Assembly: GCA_937896305.1 (NCBI GenBank)
Contig: CALBND010000144.1
Span: 1 to 5,517, forward strand
DNA length: 5,517 nucleotides
Reading direction: 5' to 3'
Source of the DNA: an uncultured Actinomycetes bacterium
Lineage (GTDB): Bacteria > Actinomycetota > Actinomycetes > S36-B12 > UBA5976
Shown here: one piece after another, positions 1 to 5,517 of the stretch
Numbering within the stretch: the stretch's first letter is position 1
Layout: each line of letters begins with the position of its first letter
Position numbers and translations under genes: made by a program
The notes under the pieces: model-generated
Database searches by the model: none
What the model was told of the DNA's origin: nothing
Seen by the model: only the letters and a program-made list of their open reading frames with translations

Positions 1-2304
1 TTCCACAACATTTGCTAAATAATCTCTTACTCCCCCAAATCGTTTAAAATATTCATCCATTAATTTTTGGGCAGCACCCACTTCAATATCTAGTGATTGA
101 CTTAAACCATATGAACCCATGCCATATGCCAAACCATAAGAAATTGCTTTAATTTGCCTTCTTAGTTCTGCATCAACTTCATTTGGTTTAACTCCAAATA
201 CTAAAGCAGCAGAGGTTGTGTGTAAATCTTCACCAGATTGAAACGCAGAAATTAATCCTGGATCTTTTGACAAATGGGCCATGATGCGCATTTCAATTTG
301 ACTGTAATCAGCGGTTAGCAAACATTCATAACCTTTTCCAGAGACAAAACAATCCCTAATTCTTTTGCCTTGGTCAGTTCTAATTGGAATGTTTTGCATG
401 TTTGGTTCGGTGCTAGATAAGCGCCCTGTTGAAGTAACGGTTTGATTAAAAGTTGTGTGAATTCGGCCATCTCGTTCTGCCAAGGGAACTAAAGAAACTA
501 CCGTTTGTTTCAATTTAGTTATATCACGCCATTTTAAGATTTCAGATAAAACGGGATCCTGAGTTTTTATAAATAAATCTTTTAACCCCTCAGCGTCTGT
601 GGTGAAACCAGTTTTAGTCTTCTTCGTTTTGGGAAGTTTTCTTTCATCAAATAAAACGACTTGTAATTGTTTTGGGGATGCCATATTGAAATCGTGCCCT
701 ACGATTTTAAATGCTGCTTTCTCATAACTATTTGCTAAATCTTCAAACTCTTTTGCTAAACCATTAAGTTTTTTCATATCAACGCCAATACCAACAATTT
801 CCATCTCAGCTAAAATAGAAACCAAGGGTAGTTCTAGATTTGTGAGTAATTTTGTGAGTTCTTTAGATTCAATATCAACATCTAATTTCTTATTGAGAGA
901 AACAATTGCATTTGCCCTATGGGCTAGATTTTCTGAATCTAAAGTGTCATCTCCCAACAGGAGTTGACCACTATTTGAATTTACGAGTTCAGGAACAAAC
1001 CCAAGAAATCTCATTGCCAGATCTTCTAAATCATAACTTCTTAAACCTGGCGAAACTAAATATGAACTAATTTCTGTATCTGATAATAATCCTAAGAATT
1101 CTATTTGTTTAAAATTAGATATTTGATAGAAATCTTTTGCCCCATGAACAATCTTTTTATATTTTTCATCGCTTAGAAATCTAGTTAATACCGTTTTATC
1201 TTTTTGATCTAACTCACTTTCACTAAAAGCAATAGCCCCTTCTTGAGTGGCAATCCCCCAGGCTAAATCTTGATAGGAATTTATGTGGCCCTCAAATTGA
1301 ACATCTATCCCAAAAACTAATTCTGATTGCTGGCTCAACCATTTTTCTAACCCAGAAACATTGTATTTAGTGATTTTAAGATTAGTTTCAGTCTTTTTAT
1401 TGGGCACTTGAGTTTTATCTTTGGTTCCTAGCAATCTCTCTTTTAGGCTCTTAAATTCTAATTCGGCAAAAACTTTAGATATTTTTTCATCATCAGGTGC
1501 TTTAACTTCTAATTGGTCTACGCTTAACTCAAGTTTGACATCTTTGACTAATTCAGTCATTCTTCTGTTTAATTGAACTTGATCTATGTGGCTTCTAAGT
1601 GCTTCTCCAACTTTGCCAGTTATCTCATCTTTATGAGAAATTAATTCATCTAAAGAACCGTATTCTTTAATCCATTTAACTGCGGTCTTTTCACCAACAC
1701 TTGGTACCGATGGCAAGTTGTCAGAAGGATCTCCCCTTAACGCAGCAAAATCTGGATATTGTTGGGGAGTTAATTCATATTTTTCTAAAACGGCACTAGG
1801 TGTCATTCTTGCGATATCGCTAACACCTTTTCTGGCATATAAGACTGTTATCGAATCATTAACTAGCTGATAGGAATCTCTATCCCCTGTAAGAATTGAA
1901 ACTCTCATTCCTTTTTTCTCACCTTGCTTTGCCAAAGTAGCAATGATGTCATCTGCTTCAAAACCTTTTAATTCAATTCCAGGAATATTCATTGCATCAA
2001 TTACTTGATGAATTAATGGCAGTTGGGATCTAAATTCATCTGGACTTTTGCTGCGGTTAGCTTTGTATTCAGCAAACATCTCCTTTCGAAACGTTTCTCT
2101 AGAAACATCAAAAGCGATCGCTAAATGTGTAGGTTTTTCATCTTTTAAAGCATTTATCAACATTGAGGTGAAACCAAAGACGGCATTGGTGGGTTGGCCA
2201 GAACTTGTAGCAAAATTATCCATCGGCAGGGCATAAAAAGCTCGGTAAGCCAATGAATGACCATCGACTAAAAGTAAGTGTGCGGGTCCTGAAGCTTGAC
2301 TCAT
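1..2304 (-). CDS. polA: DNA polymerase I, 5' portion (C-terminus beyond the window)
   Basis: PolA fills gaps, removes RNA primers and works in excision repair. I translated the minus strand from the ATG at 2304; 768 codons stay open to base 1. Residues 8-290 are the 5'-nuclease domain: D14 in VDGHSLAYRAFY, D66 in AFD, E116/D118/D119 in FEADD, D141/D143 in TGDRD, and D192/D195 in LRGDPSDN followed by the helix-hairpin-helix VGEKTA. Residues about 308-490 are a 3'-5' exonuclease-like domain whose Exo I motif is D334-V-Q336 instead of DxE, so proofreading is probably lost. The polymerase domain shows TGRLSSTEPNMQNIP (626-640), motif A with D666 and E671 (DYSQIE), and motif B with R715, K719, Y723 and Y727. 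Motif C (HDE) is missing because the window ends; compared with the E. coli enzyme, roughly 120 residues lie outside. The start is supported by TAGGA eight bases upstream and by the usual short leader before LLLVDG. It is divergent from the thioesterase gene. Confidence 0.97.
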   Translation of the reverse strand, partial: MSQASGPAHLLLVDGHSLAYRAFYALPMDNFATSSGQPTNAVFGFTSMLINALKDEKPTHLAIAFDVSRETFRKEMFAEYKANRSKSPDEFRSQLPLIHQVIDAMNIPGIELKGFEADDIIATLAKQGEKKGMRVSILTGDRDSYQLVNDSITVLYARKGVSDIARMTPSAVLEKYELTPQQYPDFAALRGDPSDNLPSVPSVGEKTAVKWIKEYGSLDELISHKDEITGKVGEALRSHIDQVQLNRRMTELVKDVKLELSVDQLEVKAPDDEKISKVFAELEFKSLKERLLGTKDKTQVPNKKTETNLKITKYNVSGLEKWLSQQSELVFGIDVQFEGHINSYQDLAWGIATQEGAIAFSESELDQKDKTVLTRFLSDEKYKKIVHGAKDFYQISNFKQIEFLGLLSDTEISSYLVSPGLRSYDLEDLAMRFLGFVPELVNSNSGQLLLGDDTLDSENLAHRANAIVSLNKKLDVDIESKELTKLLTNLELPLVSILAEMEIVGIGVDMKKLNGLAKEFEDLANSYEKAAFKIVGHDFNMASPKQLQVVLFDERKLPKTKKTKTGFTTDAEGLKDLFIKTQDPVLSEILKWRDITKLKQTVVSLVPLAERDGRIHTTFNQTVTSTGRLSSTEPNMQNIPIRTDQGKRIRDCFVSGKGYECLLTADYSQIEMRIMAHLSKDPGLISAFQSGEDLHTTSAALVFGVKPNEVDAELRRQIKAISYGLAYGMGSYGLSQSLDIEVGAAQKLMDEYFKRFGGVRDYLANVVE

Positions 2305-2311
2305 ATCTTGA

Positions 2312-2321
2312 ATCCTAGGCT
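2312..2321. promoter_or_regulatory. Shared palindromic start signal between divergent polA and thioesterase genes
   Basis: The 23-bp divergent gap contains the palindrome CCTAGG (2314-2319). Read on the plus strand it gives TAGG eight bases before the ATG at 2328; read on the minus strand it gives TAGGA eight bases before the polA ATG at 2304. Both positions suit a Shine-Dalgarno core. The same bases also read as TAGGCT (2316-2321) six bases before the plus ATG, and TAGGAT (2317-2312) seven bases before the polA ATG. Both fit the TANNNT/TAGRRT -10 pattern of actinobacteria at the spacing seen in leaderless genes. No convincing -35 is visible on either side: TTGACT at 2296-2301 is only 14 bp from TAGGCT. 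Which role is real cannot be decided from sequence. Confidence 0.4.
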
Positions 2322-2327
2322 TGCTTC

Positions 2328-2795
2328 ATGACCAGTAGCGCTGACACACCAAATAATAAAAAACGTGCAGATATAAATATGTCTGAGCTATCACCACTTG
2401 AACTAACCAAAGCACTAAATGCTTTTGGCCTAGGTGAATTAGCCGAAAGTATGGGAATTGAATTAATTGAAGTAAGCGCCCAAAAAACTGTGGGCACAAT
2501 GCCAGTAATTGGTAATAGACAACCTTTAGGACTTTTAAACGGTGGAGCAAACGCTATCTTGGCTGAAACTCTTGGTTCGATTGCTGCCAATGTTGCTGCA
2601 TATCCTGATCGAGTTGCAGTTGGGATAGATATAAATGTTACACATCATAAAGGTGTTAAAGAAGGAAAAGTTACAGCAATTGCAACTCCAGCACATTTAG
2701 GTAAATCCACAGGCACATATTTAATTGACATTTTTGATGACAAAAATCAAAAAACAGCGTCAGCTAGGTTAACTGTATTTTTTAAGGTCAAGTAA
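2328..2795 (+). CDS. PaaI/EntH-type hotdog-fold thioesterase
   Basis: This 155-residue protein resembles the small single-domain acyl-CoA thioesterases (PaaI, EntH/YdiI, 1,4-dihydroxynaphthoyl-CoA thioesterase), which hydrolyse aromatic or other acyl thioesters in the cytoplasm. The core block is QPLGLLNGGANAILAETLGS (residues 65-84), with the expected catalytic Glu at E80, S84 at the EntH Ser67 position, Q65 at the Gln48 position, and H106 in NVTHHKGV at the His89 position. The family's HGG histidine is Asn here (N71), one base away from a His codon. The C-terminal part HLGKSTGTYLIDIFDD...ASARLTVFF is the usual final beta strands. The first 17 residues are polar and outside the domain, so the ATG at 2379 (MSELSPLEL) is a possible alternative start, though TAGG before 2328 favours the longer form. 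A hotdog thioesterase next to polA is, from memory, common in actinobacteria. Substrate unknown. Confidence 0.88.
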   Translation: MTSSADTPNNKKRADINMSELSPLELTKALNAFGLGELAESMGIELIEVSAQKTVGTMPVIGNRQPLGLLNGGANAILAETLGSIAANVAAYPDRVAVGIDINVTHHKGVKEGKVTAIATPAHLGKSTGTYLIDIFDDKNQKTASARLTVFFKVK

Positions 2796-3536
2796 ATGAT
2801 TGGTTTGGGAACCTTAATTAATGTTTTGGCAATTGTTCTTGGTTCGTTAATCGGTACCCTAATTGGTTCCAAATTTTCTAAAAAAACTAGAAATCTAGTC
2901 ACTGACACTTTAGGTTTAACAACTTTTGTGATTGCAGGCCTATCAATAGCCGATATTGCTAATCCGACTTTAAAGGAAAATCTAGGTTCTGGGGTTGGGG
3001 TACTAATAATTTTAGGAAGTTTAATTCTGGGTGGCATAACAGGTTCCATCTTGGAATTAGAGAAAAGATTTGAAAATATTGGCAAACGTCTTAAAAAACG
3101 TTTTGCTAAAAAGAAAGACAAAAATTCTACTTTCGTGGAAGGCTTTGTAAGCGCTTCGTTAGTTTTCGTAGTCGGGCCACTAGCAATTCTGGGTTCGATC
3201 TCAGATGGTTTACAAAATGGGATAGAACTTCTAGCACTTAAATCTTCGCTAGATTTCTTTGCCTCAATAGCCTTTGCCTCATCCCTAGGAATAGGCGTGA
3301 TGTTTTCAGCTCTAGCAGTTGGTGTTTATCAAGCACTTTTTACTTTGCTAGGAGTTGTCTTAGGAAATGTGTTAGATGAAACTCAAGTGTTGATACTGAC
3401 TGTGACTGGAGGACTTTTGCTTGTTGGTGTGGCTTTGCGTCTTTTGAAAATCAAACAAGTTTCCGTTGCTGAATTATTACCAGCCCTAATTTTTGCTCCA
3501 ATTCTGGTCAAAATCTGGATGCTCTACTTCCACTAA
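2796..3536 (+). CDS. DUF554 family integral membrane protein
   Basis: This 246-residue, strongly hydrophobic protein matches the DUF554 family (Bacillus YdfK, E. coli YqgA type), whose function is not established; transport has been suggested. Visible family marks are the N-terminal GTLIN (5-9) with AIVLGSLIG, the central VGPLAILGSISDGL (126-139), K149-S-x-x-D153, the FASSLGIG stretch (160-167) and VMFSALAVGVYQ (168-179). About six or seven membrane segments are apparent (roughly 3-25, 37-54, 66-86, 117-137, 155-190, 197-216, 225-244). A very basic loop at 90-109 (ten or more Lys/Arg) should face the cytoplasm. The ATG follows the thioesterase TAA with no gap (TAAATG), and AAGG at 2784-2787 inside the end of that gene is well spaced as its ribosome binding site. 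The two genes are therefore almost certainly one transcription unit with coupled translation. Length is close to the usual 230-250 residues. Confidence 0.9.
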   Translation: MIGLGTLINVLAIVLGSLIGTLIGSKFSKKTRNLVTDTLGLTTFVIAGLSIADIANPTLKENLGSGVGVLIILGSLILGGITGSILELEKRFENIGKRLKKRFAKKKDKNSTFVEGFVSASLVFVVGPLAILGSISDGLQNGIELLALKSSLDFFASIAFASSLGIGVMFSALAVGVYQALFTLLGVVLGNVLDETQVLILTVTGGLLLVGVALRLLKIKQVSVAELLPALIFAPILVKIWMLYFH

Positions 3537-3557
3537 TTCATATATTTCACTTTTATT

Positions 3558-3569
3558 GACCCCTGGGTC
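3558..3569. repeat. GC-centred dyad, possible weak terminator or operator
   Basis: GACCCctGGGTC is a five-base inverted repeat 21 bases past the DUF554 stop codon, followed by TATTTTGATT. As RNA it could form only a four- or five-pair stem with a very small loop, and the following U tract is interrupted. It would be a weak intrinsic terminator for the thioesterase-DUF554 unit. A protein-binding dyad is an equally good reading. Confidence 0.3.
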
Positions 3570-3572
3570 TAT

Positions 3573-3656
3573 TTTGATTAAACCGAGGGTAAATTAGGAA
3601 AAAATCGGAAATAATTGGCTAGCCCAAGATTTGCGACTATGCTCAATTTAATCAAA
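3573..3656. repeat. 10-bp inverted repeat flanking the livH promoter
   Basis: TTTGATTAAA (3573-3582) and TTTAATCAAA (3647-3656) are exact reverse complements, 64 bp apart. The right copy lies just after the proposed -10 element, across or just past the transcription start; the left copy lies about 32 bp before the -35. This layout would suit a regulator that binds two sites and loops or covers the promoter, but no regulator gene is present in the window. Confidence 0.45.
3615..3643 (+). promoter_or_regulatory. Predicted livH promoter
   Basis: TTGGCT (3615-3620) and TATGCT (3638-3643) are separated by 17 bp, the optimal spacing for a housekeeping sigma factor, and each matches four of six consensus bases. 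Transcription would start near 3650 and leave a leader of about 26 bases, with GGGGA (3661-3665) ten bases before the livH ATG as ribosome binding site. The -35 overlaps the eight-base palindrome GGCTAGCC (3617-3624). An alternative is GATAAT (3664-3669), six bases before the ATG, which would give a leaderless message; it lacks a visible -35. Confidence 0.45.
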
Positions 3657-3675
3657 CGATGGGGATAATTGGACG

Positions 3676-4953
3676 ATGATTAGGGTTTTCCAGATTCGAA
3701 GAATCCTTAAATCAGTTCTCCTCTCAACAATCTTTGCTATATATATAGGATCAGGTGCTAGTGCTCTTGATGGTCCTGGAATCTCAGGAAAAATTTCTGA
3801 TCCTGATGGCAAACCGTTAGCTGGAGTTGCAATTACTCTGGCAAATAATGAGAACACCATTCAAGGACTGACTGATGCAACTGGTGCTTTTGAATTAGCT
3901 GCTCCATCGGCAGGTAAATACACAGTAAGTATTGATGTCGCCACTTTGCCAGCTGGTTTAACTATTGCAGAACCAGGCCCAGAGCGTGAAATAACTTTCG
4001 TACAAGGACCTAAAGTATTGATTTTCAAAACACAAGTTGGAACCAGCGCTGATCAAGTTGCTGTTAAAAGAGACTCAAAAATCCCCCAGCTAGTTGTAGA
4101 TGGTTTACTTTTTGGTTTAACTATTGCACTAGGCGCTATGGGTTTGAATCTAATTTTTGGCACAACCGGATTAACTAACTTCTCTCATGGTGAGCTTTTA
4201 ACTTATGGTGCGTTTACTGCTTGGACACTTAACTATTTAGTGGGTTTGAATATGTTAATTGCTGTTCCCCTCTCTTTAGTGATAAGCGCTTTTCTTTGGG
4301 GTTGGGCACAAAATCGTTACCTTTGGAAACCTCTCAGACGCCGTGGCACAGGCTTAATGGCGATGATGATTGTTTCTATTGGTTTAGCACTCACACTTCG
4401 TTATAGCGCTTTAGCAATTTTTGGTGGTTCCCCTCGTAACTACAACCAATATGCGGCCCAAGCCGGACTAGATATTTTTGGAGTTGCGATAACTCCTAAA
4501 GCATTAATCATGGCAATTATTGCAATTATTACTTTGGCAATTGTTTTGTTTTGGTTAAAGAATTCAAAAATTGGCAAAGCAACTAGAGCAGTTAGAGATA
4601 ACCCTGATTTAGCTTCTGCAACTGGAATTAATGTGGAAAAAGTAATCAGTTATGTATGGACCTTAGGTGGATTTTTAGCAGCACTTGCTGGAATAACTGT
4701 TGGCATAAATCAAGACGTTTCATGGCGAATGGGTCAAATTTTGTTACTTATTATGTTTGCCTCTGTAACTTTAGGTGGCCTTGGAACTATCTATGGTGCA
4801 CTAGTTGGAGCGATCACTATCGGAGTATTAATTCAACTCTCCACACTAGTTTTACCTACCGAATTAAAAACTGTCAGCGCTTTATTCGTGATGATTGCAA
4901 TTCTCTTATTCCGCCCACAAGGAATTTTGGGTAAAAGAGAGCGGGTGGGTTGA
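3676..4953 (+). CDS. livH: LivH-type ABC permease with a fused N-terminal secreted beta domain
   Basis: This is a membrane subunit of a branched-chain amino acid (HAAT family) ABC importer, 425 residues against about 290-310 for a plain LivH. Residues 1-30 look like a signal peptide: basic IRRILK, a hydrophobic core, then ASA before LDGP. Residues about 34-112 resemble a carboxypeptidase-regulatory-like beta-sandwich (GKISDPDGKPLAGVAITL, then GLTDATGAFEL and GKYTVSI). A linker (113-137) leads to the permease domain, 138-420. That domain shows the family blocks GLTNFSHGELLTYGAF (165-180), the ATPase-coupling EAA-type loop KIGKATRAVRDNPDLASATG (298-317) and the C-terminal LFRPQGILGK (411-420). 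Eight or so membrane spans are apparent. The signal peptide places the extra domain outside the cell, where it could touch a binding protein or the cell wall; this is inference. No second start or stop separates the two parts. It overlaps livM by one base. Substrate could be amino acids or, as in related systems, urea or short amides. Confidence 0.92.
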   Translation: MIRVFQIRRILKSVLLSTIFAIYIGSGASALDGPGISGKISDPDGKPLAGVAITLANNENTIQGLTDATGAFELAAPSAGKYTVSIDVATLPAGLTIAEPGPEREITFVQGPKVLIFKTQVGTSADQVAVKRDSKIPQLVVDGLLFGLTIALGAMGLNLIFGTTGLTNFSHGELLTYGAFTAWTLNYLVGLNMLIAVPLSLVISAFLWGWAQNRYLWKPLRRRGTGLMAMMIVSIGLALTLRYSALAIFGGSPRNYNQYAAQAGLDIFGVAITPKALIMAIIAIITLAIVLFWLKNSKIGKATRAVRDNPDLASATGINVEKVISYVWTLGGFLAALAGITVGINQDVSWRMGQILLLIMFASVTLGGLGTIYGALVGAITIGVLIQLSTLVLPTELKTVSALFVMIAILLFRPQGILGKRERVG

Positions 4954-5517
4954 TGAATTTTTCCATCATCATTGAGCAATCTCTAACCCAAGCAATAGGG
5001 GTTCAGGCAATTATTTACTGTCTGGCAGCGGCTGGTCTTAATATTCAGTTTGGTTACACCGGTTTGCTCAACTTTGGGCAAGTAGCATTCATGACCGTTG
5101 GTGGATATTCATTAGCTGCCACAGTTTTAAGTTTTGGTGGAAGTTTTTGGTTAGCACTTATAGTCGGAATAATTTGTTCATTGATTTTGTCACTCTTGCT
5201 TGGTTTACCAACACTTCGACTTCGTGCGGACTACTTAGCCATCGTAACTATTGGAGCAAGTGAAATCTTAAGACTAGTTGTTAGATCTGTTGCTCTTCGT
5301 GAATGGTTTGGTGGAGTTAACGGACTAAATGGAAAATTTGCGGCACAGTTTTATGCGCTAAATCCTTATTCCAGTGGAATTAATTTAGGACCGATAAGTT
5401 TTGGCGTAAATGATTCATGGGTGGTAACTGTTGGTTGGCTACTTGTAGCAGTCGTAATTTTCATAACCTACCTTTTGACCAGAAGCCCATGGGGACGTGT
5501 TTTAAAAGGTATTAGAG
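4953..5517 (+). CDS. livM: LivM-type ABC permease, 5' portion (C-terminus beyond the window)
   Basis: This is the second membrane subunit of the same importer, pairing with LivH. The ATG at 4953 shares its A with the TGA of livH (TGATG), so translation is probably by reinitiation; the only upstream purine run is GAGAG/GGGTGGG, poorly spaced. The visible 188 codons hold the family signature GYTGLLNFGQVAFMTVGGY (34-52), then LPTLRLRADYLAIVTIGASE (85-104) and GVNGLNG (121-127), all typical of LivM. Hydrophobic segments lie near 14-33, 40-60, 65-86, 95-112 and 155-175. The frame runs off the right edge inside the ATPase-coupling loop (RSPWGRVLKGIR at 177-188), so roughly 100-150 residues are outside. 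There is no extra N-terminal domain, unlike its partner LivH. Confidence 0.93.
   Translation, partial: MNFSIIIEQSLTQAIGVQAIIYCLAAAGLNIQFGYTGLLNFGQVAFMTVGGYSLAATVLSFGGSFWLALIVGIICSLILSLLLGLPTLRLRADYLAIVTIGASEILRLVVRSVALREWFGGVNGLNGKFAAQFYALNPYSSGINLGPISFGVNDSWVVTVGWLLVAVVIFITYLLTRSPWGRVLKGIR

Larger units (their letters stand above)
3537..3675. other. Intergenic region between the DUF554 gene and livH
   Basis: This is the only sizeable non-coding stretch in the window, 139 bp and AT-rich. It holds a GC-centred dyad near its left end, a likely livH promoter in the middle, and a 10-bp inverted repeat spanning the promoter; these are listed separately. ATAATTGG also occurs twice (3611-3618 and 3665-3672). 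I found no open frame with a plausible start, and nothing resembling a tRNA or a known riboswitch. Confidence 0.8.

Noticed and set aside
2048..2236. 62-codon plus-strand open frame inside polA
   Set aside because: It lies antisense to the conserved 5'-nuclease domain of polA, has no recognisable motif or good ribosome site, and is explained as a by-product of the real gene's codon use.
2315..2590. Two overlapping minus-strand open frames (2315-2590 and 2326-2550) opposite the thioesterase gene
   Set aside because: The plus-strand frame carries the clear hotdog motif; the antisense frames have no family features and would overlap the polA start region.
2747..3121. 124-codon minus-strand open frame opposite DUF554
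   Set aside because: It is antisense to the GTLIN motif and the first membrane segments of DUF554, is proline- and lysine-rich without domain signs, and overlaps two well supported plus-strand genes.
3558..3580. A confident intrinsic terminator after DUF554
   Set aside because: The stem is at most four or five pairs with almost no loop and the T tract is broken, so I list it only as a weak dyad.
3611..3672. Direct repeat ATAATTGG (3611-3618 and 3665-3672) as paired operator sites
   Set aside because: Eight AT-rich bases can recur by chance in this region, and the right copy coincides with the -10-like/ribosome-site area, which gives another explanation.
3648..3860. 70-codon minus-strand open frame over the livH start
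   Set aside because: It is antisense to the signal peptide and outer domain of livH, with no recognisable protein features.
4656..4934. 92-codon plus-strand open frame in another frame of livH
   Set aside because: Its translation is rich in Trp, Cys and Asn, as expected of a frameshifted reading of a membrane protein, and it sits wholly inside conserved livH.
1..5517. CRISPR array, transposon, phage gene, tRNA/rRNA, defence or toxin-antitoxin system
   Set aside because: I scanned both strands and found no regularly spaced repeats, terminal inverted repeats with a transposase, RNA gene signatures or typical defence domains; nearly all bases belong to housekeeping or transport genes.

Overview
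The window looks like ordinary core chromosome from an AT-rich actinobacterium; GC is below 40% by eye (one line counted at about 37%). Three things point to Actinobacteria. The DNA polymerase I has a tyrosine in the O-helix (KAISYGLAYG) and a decayed 3'-5' exonuclease site, as in mycobacterial PolA. The order polA / hotdog thioesterase / liv genes matches, from memory, the polA-liv neighbourhood of high-GC relatives such as Streptomyces. The motif TAGGNT sits just upstream of both divergent start codons. Low GC together with very short intergenic gaps suggests a streamlined aquatic lineage such as the freshwater acI/Nanopelagicales group; that placement is inference.

Layout: 1-2304 (minus) is the first 768 codons of polA, running off the left edge before the catalytic motif C. 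A gap of only 23 bp (2305-2327) separates it from a divergent plus-strand pair: a PaaI-type hotdog thioesterase (2328-2795) and a DUF554 membrane protein (2796-3536) whose ATG directly follows the thioesterase stop. A 139-bp intergenic region (3537-3675) holds a plausible promoter with several dyads. Then come livH (3676-4953) and livM (4953-5517, running off the right edge), overlapping by one base. These are the two permease subunits of a branched-chain amino acid type ABC importer; the ATPases (livG, livF) would be expected just beyond the right edge.

Four points are most worth a second look. The LivH-type permease carries a signal peptide and a secreted carboxypeptidase-regulatory-like beta domain fused to its N-terminus. 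No substrate-binding protein gene (livK) lies upstream of livH, although one often does in such operons. The thioesterase has Asn where its relatives have the active-site His of the HGG motif. A single CCTAGG palindrome in the 23-bp gap can serve both divergent genes, either as Shine-Dalgarno core or as back-to-back -10 elements. I saw no CRISPR array, mobile element, tRNA/rRNA, toxin-antitoxin or defence gene, and no strong candidate for a wholly new system.
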